A stretch of 5,990 bases of DNA from an uncultured Alphaproteobacteria bacterium (lineage in GTDB: Bacteria > Pseudomonadota > Alphaproteobacteria > Reyranellales > Reyranellaceae), in assembly GCA_903929895.1 (NCBI GenBank), contig CAIYWM010000277.1:1-5990 (forward strand), written 5' to 3'. Made by a program: the position numbers and the translations under genes. Under the pieces are notes generated by a model, which saw only the letters and a program-made list of their open reading frames with translations, was not told the DNA's origin and did no database searches. Positions 1 through 5,189 of the stretch are shown here, piece after piece (position 1 is the first letter of the stretch; each line of letters begins with the position of its first letter).

Positions 1-884
1 CGCTGTTTCCCTCATCGCGGCTCAGCCACATGCTGAAGCTGTTTGCGCCCGATGCCATCCATCTCGTCACCGAGGGACCGCTCGGCTGGGCGGCGCGGGG
101 CTTCTGCCGCCGCAACGGCATTCCTTTCACCACCGCCTATCACACGCGCTTCCCCGAATATGTCCAAGCCCGCATCCGGGTGCCGCTCTCGTGGAGCTAC
201 GCCCTGGTGCGCCGCTTCCACGCTCCGTCGGCTGGCGTGCTGGTCGTGTCTCCGGCGATCCGCGACGAACTCAGCGAGCGTGGCTTCAGGAACCTCGTGC
301 CCTGGTCGCGCGGCGTCGACATCACCGCGTTCAAGCCCCAGCCGCGCGAGCAGTTCAAGGAACCGCGACCGATCTGGCTCTATACCGGGCGCGTCGCCAT
401 CGAGAAGAACATCAAGGCCTTCCTCGACCTCGACCTCCCCGGCACCAAGTGGGTGGTGGGCGGCGGCCCGCAGCTCAAGTCGCTGCAGCGCCGCTACACC
501 AACGCGCACTTCTTCGGCTCGGTGGACACCGACGAACTCTCCTATCGCTATGCACAGGCGGACTGCTTCGTCTTTCCGAGCGTCACCGACACGTTCGGGC
601 TGGTCATGGTCGAGGCACTGGCGTCGGGCGTGCCGGTCGCGGGCTACCCGGTGCCCGGACCACTCGACGTGGTGACCGATCCCAAGGTCGGTGCCCTCGA
701 CAGGGACCTGCGCGCGGCCTGCCTGGCCGCCGTCTCGCGCGACCCCGAGGATTGCCGCCGCCATGCAGAAACCTTCACCTGGGAACGCTGCGCACGGCAG
801 TTCCTGAACGCACTGCAGATGATTCCCCACAGCCATTGGCAGCCCCTGCGCAATCGCGTCCTGCCCGACGCCGCCGCGCCCTAG
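1..884 (+). CDS. Glycosyltransferase, GT4-type (GT-B fold), 5' truncated by the window
   Basis: This is the C-terminal portion of a retaining GT-B glycosyltransferase, which would transfer a sugar from a nucleotide-sugar donor, probably to a lipid or envelope glycan at the cytoplasmic membrane. The frame is already open at base 3, and nine codons precede the first visible ATG at 30. That ATG is internal, because the first visible part (TEGPLG, then YHTRFPEY) belongs to the end of the N-terminal acceptor domain. The C-terminal donor domain looks complete: YTGRVAIEKNI near 376-410, VVGGGPQLKSL near 454-485, and the donor-site motif TDTFGLVMVEA at 585-617. In that motif the usual first Glu of the E-x7-E pair is Asp, and the second Glu is at 612-614. 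This pattern resembles the SqdX/MgtA/PimB-like branch of mannosyl-, glucosyl- or sulfoquinovosyl-transferases. Donor and acceptor cannot be read from the sequence. The stop is TAG at 882-884. Confidence 0.9.
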   Translation, partial: LFPSSRLSHMLKLFAPDAIHLVTEGPLGWAARGFCRRNGIPFTTAYHTRFPEYVQARIRVPLSWSYALVRRFHAPSAGVLVVSPAIRDELSERGFRNLVPWSRGVDITAFKPQPREQFKEPRPIWLYTGRVAIEKNIKAFLDLDLPGTKWVVGGGPQLKSLQRRYTNAHFFGSVDTDELSYRYAQADCFVFPSVTDTFGLVMVEALASGVPVAGYPVPGPLDVVTDPKVGALDRDLRAACLAAVSRDPEDCRRHAETFTWERCARQFLNALQMIPHSHWQPLRNRVLPDAAAP

Positions 885-927
885 CGTCATTCCGAGACCG
901 AATCATTGTGGGTTGCGGGTCACCCCC

Positions 928-959
928 CAGGAAGGGTAGATGCGGCGTCCGCATTCCTG
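928..959 (+). promoter_or_regulatory. Leader hairpin abutting the Shine-Dalgarno site of the small gene
   Basis: CAGGAA (928-933) pairs with TTCCTG (954-959), and TGCGG (941-945) pairs with CCGCA (949-953) across a three-base loop. A seven-base bulge lies on the 5' side. The structure ends at the first base of the GAAGG ribosome-binding site (959-963) of the gene starting at 973. A second TGCGG at 914-918 could pair with the same CCGCA. There is no T-run, so it does not look like an intrinsic terminator for the glycosyltransferase. A role in translation of the small gene is inference. Confidence 0.3.
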
Positions 960-972
960 AAGGCAGACCGGC

Positions 973-1233
973 ATGGCTATCCAGTACTTCGCCAAGGTGA
1001 CCGCTTCCGACCACGAGGTGCTGCAGCGCACCGTGAAGCACTATCCGCTCAGCTCCTATGCCGACTGGCATCTGAAGGAGATGAGCCGCATGTCGGATTG
1101 GCGCAGCCGTCGTCACACCATCAAGATGGTGCCGGTGTCGCCGCAGGAGTTCGAGGACTACTGCAAGAAGAAGGGTGTCCCGAGCGACATCATCACCTTC
1201 AAGGCCTTCGTCTGCGAAAAGGGCGGCGGCTGA
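973..1233 (+). CDS. Small basic protein of unknown function (86 aa)
   Basis: I do not recognise this protein. It starts at ATG 973, with GAAGG (959-963) nine bases upstream, and stops at TGA 1231-1233. Its codons show the G/C third-position preference of neighbouring genes, which favours a real gene. The product has no signal peptide or membrane segment and is probably cytosolic. It carries more Lys/Arg (14) than Asp/Glu (10), plus four His and several aromatics. The middle (residues 30-52) is rich in Trp, Met and Arg. A short acidic-basic stretch, SPQEFEDYCKKKGVP (56-70), reads like a helix and turn, followed by a probable strand, ITFKAFVCEK (74-83), and a Gly tail. The two Cys (64 and 81) are not arranged as a zinc motif. 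It lies 88 bases after the glycosyltransferase and could be transcribed with it or alone. A competing frame over the same bases (906-1337) lacks comparable codon bias. Confidence 0.75.
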   Translation: MAIQYFAKVTASDHEVLQRTVKHYPLSSYADWHLKEMSRMSDWRSRRHTIKMVPVSPQEFEDYCKKKGVPSDIITFKAFVCEKGGG

Positions 1234-1374
1234 TCGTCCCGCCGCTCACCGGCGCGCAATTGGTTGAAGTCATCCGCGGCCTGCCTACGTTCAGGACTGC
1301 CTGCAGGAGACTTTCCTGTCAGCCCTCAATCACCTGATCGTCCACGTTCCCGCGGCTTCGGCCTGAGATGCGTT

Positions 1375-2106
1375 TCACCCACCGGCGGGCTCACCGGCCT
1401 TGATCCACGCCTGATAGAGTTCCTTCGTTTCGTCGTTCGGCGGATAGGTGCCGGTGATCGGATGGCCCTGTCCCACCCGGATCGCGACGAACTTCTCCAG
1501 CCGCTCCTGCTCGAACGAATCGCGGGCGACCTCATCGGCGAGATGCCGGGGCACGACGATGGCGCCGTCCTCGTCGGCCACGATCACGTCACCGGGGTAG
1601 ACTGGGACGCCGCAGATACCCAGCGGCACCTGCACCTCGACGGGCCGCAGGTTGGCCATGCTGGGCGGCGCCGCGGCGGCCGAGCAGTAGACGGGAAAGT
1701 CGAACTTGCCGATCACCGGCGAATCGCGCATCGCGCCGTCGCTCAGCACGCCCGCGAGCCCACGCACCTTGAGCCGCAGCGCCAGGATGTCACCCAGCGT
1801 GCCGGAGCGCGTATTGCCCTCGGTGCCGATGACCAGCACGGAGCCCGCGGGCGATTCCTCGATCGCGGTACGCTGCGCGTTCGGTGGATCGCTGGGACTC
1901 GGCGCCTTGTCGATGTCTTCACGGCTCGGGATGTAGCGCAGCGTGTAGGCCGGCCCGACGATCCGCGCCGCCGCCGGATTGAGCGGCTTCACCCCGTTCA
2001 CCGCGACATTGCGAAACCCGCGCTTCAGCATCTGCATCGAGACGGTCGCCGTGCTCGCATACATGAAGTTTTTGATCGTCTCGGCCGACAGCGGTTCAGC
2101 GGTCAT
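1375..2106 (-). CDS. RraA-like protein, long form (HMG/CHA aldolase superfamily)
   Basis: This 243-residue protein belongs to the RraA / 4-hydroxy-4-methyl-2-oxoglutarate aldolase superfamily. Aldolase members use a divalent metal to cleave 4-carboxy-2-oxo acids to pyruvate plus a second oxo acid. Escherichia coli RraA instead binds RNase E and inhibits it. Visible signatures are GTLGD (102-106), GLAGVLSDGAMRD (116-128) with the Arg127-Asp128 pair used for substrate and metal binding in the aldolases, and PGDVIVADEDGAIVVP (171-186). It is much longer than E. coli RraA (about 160 residues), with an extra N-terminal region including YTLRYIPSRED (54-64) and a C-terminal tail. This matches a longer clade often labelled 'ribonuclease activity regulator'. 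The start is supported by AGGGGAG (2114-2120 on the + strand), seven bases before ATG. It lies 125 bases after xseA on the same strand, separated by a large palindromic repeat. The retained Arg-Asp pair makes an enzyme more likely than an RNase E inhibitor; the substrate is unknown. Confidence 0.9.
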   Translation of the reverse strand: MTAEPLSAETIKNFMYASTATVSMQMLKRGFRNVAVNGVKPLNPAAARIVGPAYTLRYIPSREDIDKAPSPSDPPNAQRTAIEESPAGSVLVIGTEGNTRSGTLGDILALRLKVRGLAGVLSDGAMRDSPVIGKFDFPVYCSAAAAPPSMANLRPVEVQVPLGICGVPVYPGDVIVADEDGAIVVPRHLADEVARDSFEQERLEKFVAIRVGQGHPITGTYPPNDETKELYQAWIKAGEPAGG

Positions 2107-2132
2107 TGGCGCTCTCCCCTCGCAACACCATT

Positions 2133-2207
2133 ATTGTCATCCCGAGGCGAAGCCGAGGGACCTTTGCTTTGATCCCAAAGGTCCCTCGCTACGCTCGGGA
2201 TGACAAT
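2133..2207. repeat. Large palindromic intergenic repeat (REP/MITE-like)
   Basis: Two arms, 2133-2166 and 2176-2207, are inverted copies around a nine-base loop. The outer 14 bases (ATTGTCATCCCGAG) and the inner 12 (GAGGGACCTTTG) match perfectly. Only the short segment between them differs: GCGAAGCC in the left arm and CGTAGC in the right arm, read in the same sense. In the left arm GGCGAAGCC is itself a tiny hairpin, so the whole could form a cruciform-like or branched RNA. The core GTCATCCCGAG...GAGGGACC resembles dispersed palindromes known from many bacterial intergenic regions. It fills most of the gap between the 3' end of xseA and the start of the RraA-like gene. As RNA it could end or stabilise the xseA transcript, although no clean T-run follows the stem on the minus strand. 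Confidence 0.85.
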
Positions 2208-2231
2208 TTTCATTTCATCAAGGCTTGTGCG

Positions 2232-3755
2232 TCAGAGCAACGACCCTTGATTGCCGGTGCCGCCGTCGCGGCGCTTGGGCGGTGCAGGTGGAGCCGCAAC
2301 CGGTTTCGGCGCACCGGCGCCGTCGGTCACGCGGGCGCCGACGCGGCCGTCGCTGAATTCGATGCTGATCGTCTGGCCGATGCTGGTGCCGGCGGCGGCG
2401 AGGACGGGCTGGCCGTCCTGGTCGCGCACCAGGGCGAAGCCGCGGTTGAGGACGGAGTGGAAAGAGTAGCTCTCCAGGAGCTTGGCGGCCTGGTCGACCT
2501 GGCGCTGGCCGTTCAGCAGCAGGTCGTTGCCGTGGCGCTTCAGGCGGTCGCCCAGCTGGTCGAGCCGGTCGAAGGCGCGGGCGTACTTCTGCAGGGCGTC
2601 GCTCTTGAAGCGGTCGACGGCGCGGGTCAGCGCGCGGCCCTCGGCGAACAGCGCCTGTTCCTTGGCGGCGATTACCGCCTGCGGACTCACGAGTCGCGCG
2701 GCCGAGAGCTGTTGCGCACGACGCTCGACGAGCTGGCGCGTCGCCAGGGCCAGCCGCTCGCCGCTCACGTCGACACGCTGCTGGCGCTCCTCGATCAGGC
2801 GGCGCGGGTCGCCCAGGCCGCGCGCGAGGCCGGCCAGTTCCATCGACCGCTCGCGCAGCAGGCGCGTCATGCCGCCGACCAGCCGCTTGGCGTAGTCGAG
2901 CGTCTCGGTCATCAGGTCGGCACGCACCGGCACCGCCATCTCGGCAGCGGCGGTCGGCGTCGGCGCGCGACGATCCGAGGCGAAGTCGATCAGGGTCGTG
3001 TCGGTCTCGTGGCCGACGGCGGAGATCAGCGGGATTGCCGAGTCCGCAGCGGCACGCACCACGATCTCCTCGTTGAAGGCCCAGAGGTCCTCCAGCGAAC
3101 CGCCGCCGCGCGCCACGATCAGCACGTCGGGACGCGGCACAGGCCCGTTTTCCGGCAGGCCGTTGAAGCCGGCGATGGCACGGGCCACCTCGCCCGCCGC
3201 CTTCTCGCCCTGGACCGCCACCGGCCAGACCAGCACGTGACAGGGGAAACGGTCGCTGAGGCGATGCAGGATGTCGCGGATGACGGCGCCCGACGGCGAG
3301 GTCACGACACCCACCACCTGCGGCAGGTAGGGCAGCGGGCGCTTGCGGTCCGCATCGAACAGGCCCTCGGCCTGCAGCTTCTTGCGCCGGTCCTCCAGCA
3401 GCTTCAGCAGCGCGCCTTCGCCCGCCAGTTCCAGCCGGTCGACGATGATCTGGTAGCGCGAGGAGCCGGCATAGGTGGTGAGCTTGCCGGTGGCGATGAC
3501 CTCCAGCCCCTCCTCGATCTTGATGCCCAGCCGCGGGATAGAGCCCTTCCAGCAGACGCCGTCGATCACGGCATTCTCGTCCTTGAGGCGGAAGTAGCAG
3601 TGGCCCGAGCGGGGGAAGGAAGGCTGGCTGATCTCGCCGCGCACCCGCACCCGCGGAAACGAGCTCTCGATCTCGCGCTTCAGGGCGAAGGAAAGCTCGG
3701 AAACCGAGAATTCCGGGACGTTGGAAGGGGCTGCCGGGGTGTCGAGGTTTTCCAT
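2232..3755 (-). CDS. xseA: Exodeoxyribonuclease VII large subunit
   Basis: XseA is the catalytic subunit of exonuclease VII. With several copies of the small subunit XseB it degrades single-stranded DNA from both ends to oligonucleotides, acting in mismatch repair, recombination and damage tolerance in the cytoplasm. The N-terminal OB-fold DNA-binding domain spans roughly 15-110 (FSVSELSFALKREIE at 16-30, VRGEISQPSFPRSGHCYF at 38-55). The nuclease domain follows: VTSPSGAVIRDI (151-162), ARGGGSLEDLWAFNEE (215-230) and AVGHETDTTLIDFASDRRAP (246-265), including the conserved GHExD core. A long charged, helical, coiled-coil-like region covers about 275-430. The C terminus has SVLNRGFALV (434-443), a Pro/Ala-rich linker (482-493) and the ending GNQGSLL, like the QGSL(F) tail of alphaproteobacterial homologues. 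At 507 residues it is about 50 longer than the E. coli protein (456), mainly at the C-terminal end. ATG at 3755 is chosen because the N-terminal homology begins a few residues later. xseB is not in the window. Confidence 0.97.
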   Translation of the reverse strand: MENLDTPAAPSNVPEFSVSELSFALKREIESSFPRVRVRGEISQPSFPRSGHCYFRLKDENAVIDGVCWKGSIPRLGIKIEEGLEVIATGKLTTYAGSSRYQIIVDRLELAGEGALLKLLEDRRKKLQAEGLFDADRKRPLPYLPQVVGVVTSPSGAVIRDILHRLSDRFPCHVLVWPVAVQGEKAAGEVARAIAGFNGLPENGPVPRPDVLIVARGGGSLEDLWAFNEEIVVRAAADSAIPLISAVGHETDTTLIDFASDRRAPTPTAAAEMAVPVRADLMTETLDYAKRLVGGMTRLLRERSMELAGLARGLGDPRRLIEERQQRVDVSGERLALATRQLVERRAQQLSAARLVSPQAVIAAKEQALFAEGRALTRAVDRFKSDALQKYARAFDRLDQLGDRLKRHGNDLLLNGQRQVDQAAKLLESYSFHSVLNRGFALVRDQDGQPVLAAAGTSIGQTISIEFSDGRVGARVTDGAGAPKPVAAPPAPPKRRDGGTGNQGSLL

Positions 3756-3774
3756 CTGGGCCCGAACCTAGCCG

Positions 3775-3803
3775 CTTGTGCCCACGGCGCAAACTGTGGT
3801 CAA
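3775..3803 (-). promoter_or_regulatory. Candidate xseA promoter in the xseA-purD divergent gap
   Basis: Read on the minus strand, TTGACC (3798-3803) matches the -35 consensus at five of six bases. CACAAG (3775-3780) lies 17 bases further on as a weak -10 (three of six). Transcription would start roughly a dozen bases before the xseA ATG at 3755. The whole divergent gap is 57 bases (3756-3812), so xseA and purD control elements must overlap or extend into the coding regions. I see no equally good plus-strand promoter for purD and no strong Shine-Dalgarno sequence ahead of its ATG. This is consensus matching by eye only. Confidence 0.3.
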
Positions 3804-3812
3804 AGCCTCGCC

Positions 3813-5087
3813 ATGCGAATCCTCGTGGTGGGCGGCGGCGGCCGCGAACATGCCCTGTGCTGGGCGATTTCGGCCTCTCCGCTCTGCACCAAGCTCTACT
3901 GCGCGCCAGGCAATGCCGGCATCGCGCAGGTGGCCGAATGCGTCGATGTCGGGGCCGAGGACATCCCCGGCCAGGTTGCCATGGCGCAGCGCCTGAAGAT
4001 CGACTTCGTGGTGATCGCCCCCGACGCGCCGCTGGTGGCCGGCATGGCCGACGCCTTCGCCGAGGCCGGGATCAAGGCCTGGGGCCCGTCCAAGGCCGCC
4101 GCTCGCATCGAGGGCTCCAAGAGCTTCACCAAGGAACTCTGCCGCGCCAACGACATCCCGACGGCCGCCTACGAGCGCTTCACCGAGGTCGCGTCGGCCG
4201 AGGCCTATGTCAGGTCCCAGCCCCTGCCGATCGTGATCAAGGCCGACGGTCTTGCCGCCGGCAAGGGCGTGATCATCGCCGAGACGGTCGAGCAGGCGAT
4301 CGAGGCAGTGCGCGACATGCTCTCGGGCAACCGCTTCGGCGCCGCCGGCGCTTCGGTGGTGATCGAGGAGTTCATGCAGGGCGAGGAGGCGAGCTTCTTC
4401 GCCCTGACCGACGGCGAGCACGTCCTGCCGCTGGTCGGCGCGCAGGATCACAAGCGCGCCTTCGACGGCGACACGGGCCCTAATACCGGCGGCATGGGCG
4501 CCTACTCGCCCGCCCCGATCTTTGACGCCGCCATGCAGCAGCGCACGATGGACGAGATCGTGCTGCCGACCGTGCGGGCGCTCGCGAAGGCCGGCACGCC
4601 GTTCAGGGGCGTGCTCTATGCCGGGCTGATGATCGACGCCAAGGGCCCGCGTCTGGTCGAATACAATTGCCGCTTCGGCGACCCCGAGACCCAGGTCCTG
4701 ATGATGCGGCTTAAGTCCGACCTCGTGCCGGCCCTGCTGGCCAGCGCCGAGGGCGGGCTGAAGCATCTCGACCTGCGCTGGTCGCCCGACGCCGCCGTCA
4801 CCGTGATCATGGCGACCAAGGGCTACCCCGACTCCTATTCCAAGGGCAGCGAGATCCACGGACTGGCCGAGGCCGCCAGGGTCGAGGGCGTGCAGATCTT
4901 CCACGCCGGCACCAAGGCCGGCCCGGACGGAAAGATCCTCGCCAATGGCGGCCGGGTCCTGAACGTCAGTGCCATGGCCCCCACCGTCGAGGAGGCCCGC
5001 GCCCGCGCTTACCGGGCGGTCGACCTGATCGACTGGCCTGAGGGCTTCTACCGCAAGGACATCGCCTGGCGGGCGCTGAAGCCCTGA
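3813..5087 (+). CDS. purD: Phosphoribosylamine-glycine ligase (GAR synthetase)
   Basis: PurD joins glycine to 5-phosphoribosylamine with ATP hydrolysis to give glycinamide ribonucleotide, the second step of de novo purine synthesis, in the cytoplasm. The N-terminal domain opens with MRILVVGGGGREHALCW (1-17), followed by APGNAG (31-36) and the APDAPLVAG loop (69-77). The ATP-grasp core shows IKADGLAAGKGV (142-153), EEFMQGEEAS (185-194), AQDHKRAFDGDTGPNTGGMG (210-229) and VEYNCRFGDPETQ (282-294), the last holding metal ligands Glu and Asn. The C-terminal domain is complete, ending DIAWRALKP. At 424 residues it is the usual length (E. coli 429). ATG 3813 is set by the N-terminal glycine-rich motif. 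The same frame stays open far upstream, but that stretch is antisense to xseA and is not coding. One oddity is APDAPLV where many homologues have GPEAPL. It is divergent from xseA by 57 bases and followed by a strong hairpin at 5100-5121. Confidence 0.98.
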   Translation: MRILVVGGGGREHALCWAISASPLCTKLYCAPGNAGIAQVAECVDVGAEDIPGQVAMAQRLKIDFVVIAPDAPLVAGMADAFAEAGIKAWGPSKAAARIEGSKSFTKELCRANDIPTAAYERFTEVASAEAYVRSQPLPIVIKADGLAAGKGVIIAETVEQAIEAVRDMLSGNRFGAAGASVVIEEFMQGEEASFFALTDGEHVLPLVGAQDHKRAFDGDTGPNTGGMGAYSPAPIFDAAMQQRTMDEIVLPTVRALAKAGTPFRGVLYAGLMIDAKGPRLVEYNCRFGDPETQVLMMRLKSDLVPALLASAEGGLKHLDLRWSPDAAVTVIMATKGYPDSYSKGSEIHGLAEAARVEGVQIFHAGTKAGPDGKILANGGRVLNVSAMAPTVEEARARAYRAVDLIDWPEGFYRKDIAWRALKP

Positions 5088-5099
5088 TCTTGCATGTTC

Positions 5100-5121
5100 C
5101 TCTCCCCCGTTTGGGGGAGAG
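5100..5121 (+). terminator. Perfect hairpin after purD (terminator or short palindromic repeat)
   Basis: CTCTCCCCC (5100-5108) and GGGGGAGAG (5113-5121) form a nine-base-pair perfect stem with a GTTT loop, 12 bases past the purD stop. The downstream sequence AAGTTTGAAAG has only a short T-run, so it is an imperfect intrinsic terminator. Similar CTCTCCCCC...GGGGGAGAG palindromes recur between genes in many alphaproteobacteria, so it may instead be a dispersed repeat that also stabilises the purD 3' end. Confidence 0.55.
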
Positions 5122-5189
5122 AAGTTTGAAAGGCTGGCATGCGCCGCTCCCGGCAGACGCCGCCGAAAAGATGCTTTAGTTTCAAACCC

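Noticed and set aside
12..890. A minus-strand frame covering the glycosyltransferase.
   Set aside because: The plus-strand product has clear GT-B motifs, while the antisense product has none.
1292..1318. Possible terminator in the convergent gap (CAGGA...TCCTG).
   Set aside because: The stem is only five base pairs, with no T-run on either strand.
1264..2172. A plus-strand frame opposite the RraA-like gene.
   Set aside because: The minus-strand protein has the full set of RraA-family motifs; the plus-strand translation reads as a shadow and extends into the palindromic repeat.
2218..3792. A second minus-strand frame of 524 codons over xseA.
   Set aside because: It is an out-of-frame shadow of xseA with Arg/Pro/Gly-rich sequence and no domain.
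2106..3812. The purD frame remains open upstream for over 560 codons, suggesting a giant fusion protein.
   Set aside because: It runs fully antisense to xseA, whose protein motifs are unmistakable, and the upstream translation is low-complexity and matches no domain. Long antisense frames are expected at this GC content.
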